Source: an uncultured Collinsella sp. (GTDB lineage Bacteria > Actinomycetota > Coriobacteriia > Coriobacteriales > Coriobacteriaceae). From it: 22,768 nt of DNA. Within the stretch, counting starts at the first letter, position 1. Each line of letters opens with the position of its first letter. The translations under genes and the position numbers were made by a program. Shown here piece after piece: positions 1 to 7,881 of this stretch. A model generated the notes under the pieces. That model was not told the DNA's origin and ran no database searches. It saw nothing but the letters and a program-made list of their open reading frames with translations. Location of the stretch: contig CAJMHR010000036.1 of the NCBI GenBank assembly GCA_905213265.1, forward strand, positions 1 to 22,768, in the 5' to 3' direction.

Positions 1-2
1 GC

Positions 3-788
3 TTTATCTGCGGATACGCCAGTCTGTCGCTCAACCGTATCGCCGACGCCCGCCGCTGTCTTGCGAGCATCCTCGATACGCCAACTGACGAGGAATCGCT
101 CGCCGACCACGCCATGCACATCCTGTTCGCCTCGGCCGCAAGCGTCCTGCTACACTTGCCTTCCCCGTATTCTGCCGAAGAGTTTTATCCGCTTGCGGCG
201 CATCTGCCCGAAGGCCTGCGCCTGTTCGCCAGCTACGTGATGGCGCACGCCTTGTATCTGCGCGGCGAATACGGCCGCAGCCTAGGCATGGCGGAAAATG
301 CCCTGATCATGAAACAGGGAAGCTATCCGATCTCGGAACTGTTCCTGCACCTGGCAGCCTCCATGGCATGCATGAGCCTCAAGGACGTCGACGCCGCAAA
401 GGCACACTTCGGAGCCGCTTGGGACATTGCGCGCCCCGACGGCCTTATCGAGCTCATCGGCGAGCACCATGGCCTTTTACAGGGGCTTATCGAGGCATGC
501 TTAAAATCACAATACCCCGACGATTTCGCGCGCATCATCGAGATCACGTACCGCTTCAGCTACGGCTGGCGGCGCATCCACAACCCCGATTCGGGCGAGG
601 ACGTGGCTGACGACCTGACGACCACAGAGTTCACCATGGCCATGCTCGCCTGCCGCGGATGGACCAACGCCGAAATCGCTCGTCATATGGGAGTATCGCC
701 GGGCACCGTTAAAAACCGCCTATCCGGAGTGTATGCCAAGCTTGGTATCGGAACTCGCGCCGAGCTGGTTGCCCACATGTTGCGCTAG
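3..788 (+). CDS. LuxR-family transcriptional regulator, 5' end outside window
   Basis: The frame is open from base 3, so the first visible ATG (114) is probably internal and the true start lies outside the window. The last 60 or so residues form a LuxR/NarL-type helix-turn-helix: LTTTEF, then NAEIARHMGVSPGTVKNRLS and the closing YAKLGIGTRAELV. The region before it is helical and Ala/Leu-rich with a LYLRGEYGRSL-like stretch, which resembles TPR-like sensor or scaffold regions of large LuxR proteins. There is no visible phosphoacceptor receiver domain. The gene sits 157 bp upstream of a large exported protein in the same direction, and in Coriobacteriia LuxR regulators are often found beside surface or redox proteins, so regulation of the neighbour is a reasonable guess. 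The signal it senses cannot be seen. Confidence 0.85.
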   Translation, partial: FICGYASLSLNRIADARRCLASILDTPTDEESLADHAMHILFASAASVLLHLPSPYSAEEFYPLAAHLPEGLRLFASYVMAHALYLRGEYGRSLGMAENALIMKQGSYPISELFLHLAASMACMSLKDVDAAKAHFGAAWDIARPDGLIELIGEHHGLLQGLIEACLKSQYPDDFARIIEITYRFSYGWRRIHNPDSGEDVADDLTTTEFTMAMLACRGWTNAEIARHMGVSPGTVKNRLSGVYAKLGIGTRAELVAHMLR

Positions 789-945
789 TGGCCAGACTGC
801 CTGGCGCATCGAAAGCGCTCCGAGACCCTGACGCTTTCACGCGCCTAAATTGGACATTTTGGCCCTCGAACGGCACTACCGCGACAGGGCTCCTTCTCGC
901 AAAATCGGATTATTTCCACCGAAATTTGCGGGATGGGAGCCCAAG

Positions 946-3900
946 ATGCTCGATCGCCGTTCATTACTTGTAGCTGGAGCGTCCTCGTTGGCGAGCATTA
1001 TGTTGCCGCGCGTGCCGGGAAGCGCAAACGCCTTCATATTGCCGTTCGCGCCCACCGAAGCCTATGCCGACGAAGAAGACCCCTTCAAGGTGCTCGTTCT
1101 CTCGCGCACCATGTTTGGTGTAGTCGTGGTCGACGTCGCCAACAAGAATACGCCCATCACGGGCGCCCAGGTCACGCTCACATCGCGCTATGCCGCAGGC
1201 AAGCAGCTCACCGCCACTACCGATGACGAAGGCACGGCCATCTTTGAGGTCGCACCGCTTTCGGAAGGCTACGTGGACGAGGCAACGCTTCTCGACGCGT
1301 ACGACTTTAACGGCGGCATCTCCATCAGCATGCCAGGCTACCGCGATGTCGAGATTCCCCTCGCTCGCATTCAGGGCGGCACCGCCATTACCGCTCCCAC
1401 GTGTCCACTCTCCGACGGTCAGCCGTACTTTCGCCAGCTCACGTTTGATGAGTGGGACATCCAGTACGCCGACGCCACATTCATGGCGATGCCCAAAGAC
1501 GATGCAGCAAATGCGCAGCCCGATACGCATGCCTTTACCGTACAGGCCCATCTGCCGCAGGGTGGGCAGGCAACGCTGCACATCAACAAAGTGACGCCTG
1601 CCGCGAGCAGCTCACCCGAAACCGTCACGCAGATTGGCCAGGTCAAGGCCAGCGCATCGGGCACGAATAATCTGGCGACGTTCACGCTCGAAGACAAGTT
1701 CCTCGATGCAGCGTCAAACCTTCTGGAGGAAGGATGCAAGCTGCGCTTTGTCCTCGACTACCAGGGCAAAACCTACACGCTCTCATCCCCTATGGCCGTT
1801 GTTACCGCGCCGGCGGCAAAGGCGGAATCCGGATCGACCACTATCGTCCCCACTACCATGGACCAAGAGATCACTCCGTTTGATTTCCCGGCGGCGTTTC
1901 CCGGCATCGGCGGCAATAAGTTCACGTGCTGGATGCCCTCATTCCCCATTTTGTTCGATTTCTCTTTTGCCGGGTACGTGCTGTTTGGCGGAGGATACAA
2001 ACCGGTCGGCTACATGAACGATTCAGGCAATCCGGATCCGGAGTACTGGAAGAAATCGCCGCGCGAGTCGGGCGCCAAGCAGGCAAACCGCTACCTCGAC
2101 GAGATGGAGGGGAAGTGGAATCAGTACAAGAGTATGAGTGCCGGTTCGGGAACCGATCCAAGAAACACTAAGCTCCTTCGCCACCATTGCACGCTGCTGT
2201 TCACGATGGATATCGCCACACAGCTGTACGGCTCGCTCGCCTACGATTGGGTGGGCAAAACCTGGGGCAACAACAACGACCCCGCATACGGCAATATTAA
2301 GGCGCTCTTTCAAGTAAGAACCGACCTCAATTGGACCGAGCAGTTTACCCTAGGACCGGTGCCGTTTTTCCTAAACGTCAACCCCTGGGTGCTGGCGAAG
2401 CTGGCGCTCGCCGTGGGTGCCCACACGCACGGCAGCGGCGCGGCGTTTTTTAAAAACATTTCGCTCGACTTTTCAAACACCTCGGGCTCATTCACCATCC
2501 AGATCGGGCTTGCCGTCACCTTTGGCGCCGGCGTTGCAGGCGTCGCTTCGTCTGCCGTGCGCGGCGCCGCATCCCTCACGCTGTTCATTGGGTACGAGAA
2601 GGCAGATGGACACCAGCTTCCGCGACTGCGCGTAGGTGCAGACGTCGATGTCGATGTGATACTCCAGTTCGTAATGTTCAAGTGGACCACCAAGGCTTGG
2701 TCGGGGTCGTGGCCCACACTCCTCGATTCGTGGAATATGTCGGTGAACAATGGCAACCAGTATGTGCTCCAGCGCTCTGAGCTCGCATTGGGTGGAGATA
2801 CGCCTTACACGCTGGATGCCCGCTTCGGCACGCCCGGCAACATCGAGGCGGGCGGCGTGCCGCAATTTATCGCATCGGCCACCATCGTCACCAACGCCGA
2901 GCTGCTCGCACGCGCCGAGGTTAAGGCCGCTGTCGTAAACGTCGCGCCCGTCGTGCGCGATTGGGATCAAGCGGTCACGCGCATTGAGCTCGAGGCGGAT
3001 GCAGAAAGCGACGACACGGGACAGATCGAGCATTTCGTCCATGCACTGATAGAGAACGACGAAAACGCCGCGACGATGTATAAGTACACCTATATCGGGC
3101 AGGCGAAGGACGCCGCTGCGGACCCCAACGCCAATTCTGCTGGTGTATCGGAGGACGAGCGTGGCGGCATCAAGCCCTCGAGCGACAACGTGCTGTTTGC
3201 TGGCGTGCTCAGCGAAGCCCACATGAAGCTGGCAATGATTGCCGGCGTGGAGTGCCTGTTCCGTATCGCCTCGGTGCGCTACGGCGAGAATGGTCGCTCG
3301 CGCCTGGTGGTGCACACAAAGGCAAACGGCACGTGGTCCGCTCCCAGGCCCGTGGACTTTCCCCTTGGGTTTGGCGAGAACGACGTGGAGCGCGACGGCA
3401 TATACGATTACGACTTCGACGTGGTGGAATATACGGACGGAAGAGGAAACCAGGACGCCTACGTGCTGCTGGTCTCGGGCGAGCGCCCCGACGGCGACAA
3501 CACCCTTTTCGATACGGCAAGCACAGCCGGCATACTGTCCGTCGTGCGCCTGCGCATAAGCAATGACGAGATTCGCGTGGTGTCGCATACGTCATGGCGC
3601 AGCATCTCGCGCGGCCGCCTGCAAGAGGATGGCTGCCACTGCCTGCAGTGCCCGCGTATCACGGTGGGCAAGACGCTGGTCGACGGGCGCCTGTCGGGTG
3701 CCTACCTCCACCGCCGCGGAACCACCGCAGAAAAGGCGCTCGGCAGCGAGGCTGAGGTTGCGCTGGAGTGCTTTACCCTGTGGTCGGACGTTTCGGGCGA
3801 TAGCCTGACGTTCCGTCAAGTTCTCCGCTTTCCGCAAGCACCGTCGAGCATCGAGCTGGGTGCGCCCGAGAATATCAACGGCAAAATGGTGGTGCCCGTT

Positions 3901-5313
3901 GCATACGAGACCACAGACGGTTGTGGCTGCGCGTCGTACACCGTGATCGGCCAGTCCATCGCGGGTTGGGGCGTTATGTCGCCAGATGCCACAGTGCCCC
4001 ACGCGGTGCCGTGGCCGCAGCACACGAGCTTTTTGGCAACCGTCAACGAGCAACTGCAGCATATTACTTGGACGCGAGGCGCATCGGCATTTGCAACGCA
4101 GCCCGTGGGTGCCGCAGGCTGTGGCCCGGCATCGTTTAGCGTAAGCAACAACGGCAGGTGCGTGCTCTATGTAGAGAACACCGATGGCAAGGTGGGACAA
4201 ACCTACGACGAAGAAGGCAACCCGGTAGCAGTAATGGGCAAGCACTTCCGCATCTTCGCCAGCACCTTGGCAGGCGATCTGTTCACGGAGCCGTTCGTGA
4301 TGTGCGAGTTGGACCATCCCGTCGATCAGATAACGACGTTTTTGACGTCGGGAGGCATGCTCTCCGCGCTCGCCACGCACATTGTGAGCGCGGAGAAGAG
4401 CGAGGCAGAGCTGCACGACATCGAAGTGCCCTTGGTGGCGTGTGCCACTCCGACGGGCGCGGTCGCTACCTCGGGCGCGGTGGTGCCCGGAGCAGCAGGC
4501 GAATCCTTCATGGTCACGGTGCGAAACGACGGCAACACGCTGCTCACCGCCGGCACAATCGATCTATACCGAGAGGGCTCCAGCCAGCCGTTCTCCAGCG
4601 CATCCATCGGATTCGGAGCGAACGCACGCACGGCATCGATCTTTGATCCAGAGCTTTCCGAAGATGCTCCGGCCAACGACATGGCACACGTGAAGTACGC
4701 GCTCGAGACGCTGGGCGCACGTTTTGCAACGCACCCGCTGGTAGCCGACAACGGCAACGCCGTGCTGGCACCGGGTTGCACGGCACAGTTTCGCATGAGC
4801 TTCGTCATCCCCGAGAGCTGGAGCGACGAAGTGGGCAAACGCGTAACGCTGTATGCGAAGGCGCGTAATCTGGTGGCGCTCGATCCCGTAACGCTCGAGG
4901 AAATTCGACCAGGCGCAAACTCGGCGCTGGGTGCCGTACTGCACGAGCTTCATGTGCCCGACGCGGCATGCGAGCGCTCGGAAGTTCAGATCGGCGTATG
5001 CGACAGCGCGGATACGACAGGACTTCACGACGCCCCGATGGCAGCAGACGGCGATGGTGGCTCGAGTGGCGGCGGTACTGACGAGGGCGGCGGCGCGGGC
5101 GGAAGCAGCTCCGGCAGTGGCAAGGACCACGGCAATAACAAGCGCTCCGGAAAAGCGGGCGCGCTTGCGGGCACGGGCGATGTCAACGCTCCCCTTACGG
5201 CAGCCGCTGCAGCACTCGCCGCGGCAGGCGCCGGCCTTATCGCCTACAGCGCCCGCCGCACGGCGCTCGAAAAAGATACCGCCAATGAGGGCAATTCGGA
5301 TAGGCCTCGCTAG
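946..5313 (+). CDS. Large exported surface protein with C-terminal wall/membrane anchor
   Basis: A protein of 1455 residues. I chose the ATG at 946 over the ATG at 850 because GGGAG lies 7 nt upstream and the protein then opens with a signal peptide, MLDRRSLLVAGASSLAS. The RRSLL stretch resembles a Tat signal, and cleavage is plausible after AYA, before DEED. Residues about 45-120 look like a transthyretin/CarboxypepD-regulatory beta domain (GAQVTLTSRY, then TTDDEGTAIFEV). The middle has long beta-rich segments without a family I recognise. Near the C-terminus is a CARDB/Ig-like stretch (GESFMVTVRNDGNTLLTAG), then a Gly/Ser linker, LAGTGD, a hydrophobic Ala/Leu helix and a basic SARR tail. 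This matches the layout of sortase substrates, but LAGTGD departs from LPxTG, so it may simply be membrane-anchored. The function is unknown; adhesion or a structural role is a guess. Confidence 0.85.
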   Translation: MLDRRSLLVAGASSLASIMLPRVPGSANAFILPFAPTEAYADEEDPFKVLVLSRTMFGVVVVDVANKNTPITGAQVTLTSRYAAGKQLTATTDDEGTAIFEVAPLSEGYVDEATLLDAYDFNGGISISMPGYRDVEIPLARIQGGTAITAPTCPLSDGQPYFRQLTFDEWDIQYADATFMAMPKDDAANAQPDTHAFTVQAHLPQGGQATLHINKVTPAASSSPETVTQIGQVKASASGTNNLATFTLEDKFLDAASNLLEEGCKLRFVLDYQGKTYTLSSPMAVVTAPAAKAESGSTTIVPTTMDQEITPFDFPAAFPGIGGNKFTCWMPSFPILFDFSFAGYVLFGGGYKPVGYMNDSGNPDPEYWKKSPRESGAKQANRYLDEMEGKWNQYKSMSAGSGTDPRNTKLLRHHCTLLFTMDIATQLYGSLAYDWVGKTWGNNNDPAYGNIKALFQVRTDLNWTEQFTLGPVPFFLNVNPWVLAKLALAVGAHTHGSGAAFFKNISLDFSNTSGSFTIQIGLAVTFGAGVAGVASSAVRGAASLTLFIGYEKADGHQLPRLRVGADVDVDVILQFVMFKWTTKAWSGSWPTLLDSWNMSVNNGNQYVLQRSELALGGDTPYTLDARFGTPGNIEAGGVPQFIASATIVTNAELLARAEVKAAVVNVAPVVRDWDQAVTRIELEADAESDDTGQIEHFVHALIENDENAATMYKYTYIGQAKDAAADPNANSAGVSEDERGGIKPSSDNVLFAGVLSEAHMKLAMIAGVECLFRIASVRYGENGRSRLVVHTKANGTWSAPRPVDFPLGFGENDVERDGIYDYDFDVVEYTDGRGNQDAYVLLVSGERPDGDNTLFDTASTAGILSVVRLRISNDEIRVVSHTSWRSISRGRLQEDGCHCLQCPRITVGKTLVDGRLSGAYLHRRGTTAEKALGSEAEVALECFTLWSDVSGDSLTFRQVLRFPQAPSSIELGAPENINGKMVVPVAYETTDGCGCASYTVIGQSIAGWGVMSPDATVPHAVPWPQHTSFLATVNEQLQHITWTRGASAFATQPVGAAGCGPASFSVSNNGRCVLYVENTDGKVGQTYDEEGNPVAVMGKHFRIFASTLAGDLFTEPFVMCELDHPVDQITTFLTSGGMLSALATHIVSAEKSEAELHDIEVPLVACATPTGAVATSGAVVPGAAGESFMVTVRNDGNTLLTAGTIDLYREGSSQPFSSASIGFGANARTASIFDPELSEDAPANDMAHVKYALETLGARFATHPLVADNGNAVLAPGCTAQFRMSFVIPESWSDEVGKRVTLYAKARNLVALDPVTLEEIRPGANSALGAVLHELHVPDAACERSEVQIGVCDSADTTGLHDAPMAADGDGGSSGGGTDEGGGAGGSSSGSGKDHGNNKRSGKAGALAGTGDVNAPLTAAAAALAAAGAGLIAYSARRTALEKDTANEGNSDRPR

Positions 5314-5362
5314 CTCCTAGTTACCTTTGTGAGAGACGCCAACTCGGCTCATCGAACATCAA

Positions 5363-5398
5363 AATGGGCTGGTTCTGGATACCCAGAGCCAGCCCATT
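5363..5398. terminator. Strong 16-bp hairpin, likely bidirectional terminator
   Basis: AATGGGCTGG (5363-5372) pairs perfectly with CCAGCCCATT (5389-5398). The stem extends inwards through 5373-5378 and 5383-5388 with one G-T pair, leaving the loop ATAC. It lies 50 nt after the stop of the surface protein. The T-run (AAAA at 5361-5364, read as TTTT) is on the minus strand, so it is the better terminator for leftward transcripts, but it can probably also stop the rightward transcript. Confidence 0.7.
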
Positions 5399-5403
5399 AC
5401 GCA

Positions 5404-5619
5404 TTAGATATCGTCAGAGGAGTCGAGTTCTGCCTCGAGCTTGGCACGGCGTCTTTTCGCCAACAATCCGCATGGCACGTTTTTGATAAACGCATCCAAC
5501 CGCAAACGCAGCAGGACGCATTCGGCCGTCTTCAAACTTACTCGGACAAAACCGACTCGGTTTTCTCCGAGTAAACGTGATTGATAGTCAATCGATGTGC
5601 CCGCTCGTGCGATCAGCAT
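5404..5619 (-). CDS. Possible small protein of 71 residues, uncertain
   Basis: An open frame of 71 residues reads leftward and ends six bases before the strong hairpin at 5363-5398, which has a T-run in this direction. The product has a basic AKRRRAKLEAE region and an acidic DSSDDI end, which looks protein-like. Against it, there is no Shine-Dalgarno sequence before the ATG, and the frame runs through a 37-nt palindrome (5538-5574), which is more typical of a non-coding repeat. I recognise no family. It could be the 3' remnant of a lost gene. Confidence 0.22.
   Translation of the reverse strand: MLIARAGTSIDYQSRLLGENRVGFVRVSLKTAECVLLRLRLDAFIKNVPCGLLAKRRRAKLEAELDSSDDI
5538..5574. repeat. 37-nt imperfect palindrome, possible dispersed repeat
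   Basis: TTACTCGGA (5538-5546) pairs with TCCGAGTAA (5566-5574). After one C/C mismatch, AAAACC (5548-5553) pairs with GGTTTT (5559-5564), leaving a five-base loop, GACTC. It is 15 paired positions long and lies in an intergenic stretch with no certain gene. It may be a REP/MITE-type element or an RNA hairpin. It is not a standard terminator because no T-run follows directly on either strand. Confidence 0.6.
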
Positions 5620-5724
5620 CGTTCGATTTTGTTTAGTAAAACTAGGTCCCTATTAAATAAAACTCATCTGTATCCAAATTTGTTTAACAATGCAGCGCTA
5701 CCACTAAACACTATCCCTGTTAAT

Positions 5725-5740
5725 CCGAACGATTGTTCGA
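5725..5740. promoter_or_regulatory. LexA (SOS) box-like operator
   Basis: The 16-mer CCGAACGATTGTTCGA contains CGAAC-N4-GTTCG. It matches 11 of the 12 defined positions of the mycobacterial-type SOS box TCGAAC-N4-GTTCGA and also fits the Gram-positive CGAAC-N4-GTTC core. It ends 15 nt upstream of the predicted -35 of the topoisomerase operon. The match is seen directly; binding by LexA is an inference. Confidence 0.5.
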
Positions 5741-5755
5741 TGGATTTCGTGTTGG

Positions 5756-5784
5756 TTGGAATCGTCTGTGGGCTTGGCTATGCT
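5756..5784 (+). promoter_or_regulatory. Predicted promoter of the topoisomerase operon
   Basis: TTGGAA (5756-5761) and TATGCT (5779-5784) are separated by 17 nt, each matching four of six consensus bases of a sigma-70-type promoter. The 5' leader to the ATG at 5839 would be about 48 nt. The upstream stretch from about 5620 is distinctly AT-rich, as expected for a promoter region. Confidence 0.4.
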
Positions 5785-5838
5785 ACCTTGACTATCTATA
5801 TGACTTAAACGCAGCAAAGGAGCACCGAGAGAGCGAGT

Positions 5839-7836
5839 ATGGCAAAAAACACCGCAAACTATGGTAACGACAGCATCCGCCAGCTCAAGGACGAGGAGCG
5901 CGTACGTCTGCGCCCCGCTGTCATCTTTGGCTCGGACGGGCTCGACGGCTGCGCGCATGCCGCCTTCGAGATCCTGTCCAACGCCGTTGACGAGGCACGC
6001 CAGGGCTACGGCAAACTTATCACCCTTACCGCCTTTCGCGATGGCTCCATTCAGGTAGAGGACAACGGCCGTGGCTGCCCGCTCGACTGGAACCCTTCCG
6101 AGAAGCACTTTAACTGGGAGCTCGTCTTTTGCGAGCTCTACGCCGGCGGCAAGTATAACAACAACCAGGGCGGCGACTACGACTTCTCGCTCGGTACCAA
6201 CGGCCTGGGCTCGTGCGCAACCCAGTACGCTTCCGAGTACATGGACGTCACCGTTTGGCGTGACGGCAACAAGTACTCTCTGCACTTTAAAAAGGGCAAG
6301 GTCGTCGGCGCCAAAAAGAAGGCACTCGAGATTGAACCCAGCGACGAGGACCGCACCGGCACCACCATCAAGTGGCGCCCCGATCTTGAGGTCTTTACCT
6401 CCATCAGTATCCCCCACGAGTGGTATCGCGAGACCATGCGCCGCCAGGCCGTGGTCAACGCCAACGTGACCTTCCGCCTGCGCATCGAGGGCGACGATGG
6501 CGAGTTTTCCGAAGAGGATTTTTGCTATCCCAAGGGCATCGAGGACTACGTGCTCGAGAAGGTCGGTACCGACTACCTTACCGAGCCCTTCTTTATCGAG
6601 GCCGACCGTCGCGGTCGCGATCGCGAGGACCTGCCCGACTACAACGTAAAAATCACTGCTTGCATGTGCTTCTCGCGCACATTCATGATGCAGGAGTACT
6701 ACCACAACTCATCGTGGCTCGAGAACGGCGGCTCGCCCGAGAAGGCTGCCCGCAGCGCTCTGACCAGCGCCATCGATGCCTACATCAAGCAACAGGGCAA
6801 GTACAACAAAAACGAGAGCAGCATTAAGTGGCAGGACGTCCAGGACTGCCTGGTACTGGTGACCAACTGCTTCTCCACCCAGACGTCCTACGAGAACCAG
6901 ACCAAGAAGGCCATCAATAACCGCTTTATCCAGCAGGCCATGACTGCCTTCTTTAAGGAGCGCCTCTCGACCTACTTGATCGAGAATAAAGACGCCGCCA
7001 ACAAGATCATGGAGCAGGTGCTCATCAACAAGCGCTCGCGCGAGAACGCCGAGAAGACGCGCCAGAGTATCAAGACCAACCTGCAGCAGAAGACCGACAT
7101 GGCCAACCGCGTGCAGAAGTTCATCGACTGCCGCTCCAAGGACAAGAGCCGCCGCGAGATCTACATCGTAGAGGGCGACTCGGCAGCAGGCGCCATTCGC
7201 ACCTCGCGCGATGCCGAGTTCCAGGGCGTTATGCCCGTCCGCGGCAAGATCCTCAACTGCCTGAAAGAGGACTACCCGCGCATCTTTAAGTCCGACATCA
7301 TCATGGACCTCATGCGCGTGCTGGGCTGCGGCGTGGAGATCAAGGACAAGCGCATCAAAAACCTTGGCGCCTTCGACCTGGACAACCTCAACTGGAACAA
7401 GGTCATCATCTGTACGGACGCCGACGTCGACGGTTATCACATCCGCACGCTCGTGCTCACCATGCTCTACCGCCTGGTGCCCACGCTTATCGACGAGGGT
7501 TACGTGTATATCGCCGAATCGCCGCTCTACGAGATCAACTGCAAAGAGAAGACCTACTTTGCCTACACCGAGCTCGAGAAGAACGGCATCCTCAAGGAGA
7601 TTGGCGACCAAAAGTGCTCCATCAACCGCTCCAAGGGTCTTGGTGAGAACGACCCGGACATGATGTGGCTCACCACCATGAACCCCGAGACGCGTCGCCT
7701 GATCAAGGTGGAGCCCGAGGACGTCACCAAGATGGAGACCATGTTCAATCTGTTGCTGGGCAACGACGAGGCGGGCCGCAAGCGCCATATCTCCGAGCAC
7801 GGCAAGGAATACCTGGACCAGTTGGACCTGCAGTAG
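5839..7836 (+). CDS. Type II topoisomerase subunit B (GyrB/ParE-like)
   Basis: The ATPase subunit of a type II DNA topoisomerase, 665 residues, close to ParE length. The GHKL ATPase is at about 30-210 (E44, N48, D51; DNGRG 75-79; glycine loop GTNGLGS 119-125). The transducer has the QTK loop (354-356). The TOPRIM domain carries the metal-binding residues E445 in VEGDSAAG and D527, D529, D531 in TDADVDG, and RSKGLGEN follows near the C-terminus. Several motifs differ from classical GyrB/ParE (DNGRGCP rather than DNGRGIP; NGLGSC rather than HGVGAS), so this is a divergent branch found besides ordinary gyrase. A Shine-Dalgarno AAAGGAG is at 5816-5822, rather far (16 nt) from the ATG. The A subunit follows after 45 nt. 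Topoisomerase IV-like decatenation is the likely role, but the biochemical type is inferred. Confidence 0.93.
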   Translation: MAKNTANYGNDSIRQLKDEERVRLRPAVIFGSDGLDGCAHAAFEILSNAVDEARQGYGKLITLTAFRDGSIQVEDNGRGCPLDWNPSEKHFNWELVFCELYAGGKYNNNQGGDYDFSLGTNGLGSCATQYASEYMDVTVWRDGNKYSLHFKKGKVVGAKKKALEIEPSDEDRTGTTIKWRPDLEVFTSISIPHEWYRETMRRQAVVNANVTFRLRIEGDDGEFSEEDFCYPKGIEDYVLEKVGTDYLTEPFFIEADRRGRDREDLPDYNVKITACMCFSRTFMMQEYYHNSSWLENGGSPEKAARSALTSAIDAYIKQQGKYNKNESSIKWQDVQDCLVLVTNCFSTQTSYENQTKKAINNRFIQQAMTAFFKERLSTYLIENKDAANKIMEQVLINKRSRENAEKTRQSIKTNLQQKTDMANRVQKFIDCRSKDKSRREIYIVEGDSAAGAIRTSRDAEFQGVMPVRGKILNCLKEDYPRIFKSDIIMDLMRVLGCGVEIKDKRIKNLGAFDLDNLNWNKVIICTDADVDGYHIRTLVLTMLYRLVPTLIDEGYVYIAESPLYEINCKEKTYFAYTELEKNGILKEIGDQKCSINRSKGLGENDPDMMWLTTMNPETRRLIKVEPEDVTKMETMFNLLLGNDEAGRKRHISEHGKEYLDQLDLQ

Positions 7837-7881
7837 CAGCAAATCGATAACGACGGCCCATAAGAAGTTCAAGAGGAAATC

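Noticed and set aside
789..945. Search for a promoter or tRNA between the LuxR gene and the surface protein
   Set aside because: No cloverleaf and no convincing -35/-10 pair was found; TTGGAC at 852 has no good -10 partner.
2488..3588. A 366-residue minus-strand open frame
   Set aside because: It is antisense to the large surface protein, His/Arg/Val-rich, without a ribosome-binding site or known motif.
5329..5574. A rightward 81-residue open frame in the intergenic region
   Set aside because: It begins at a non-ATG codon without a Shine-Dalgarno sequence and runs through the terminator hairpin and the palindrome; it is unlikely to be coding.
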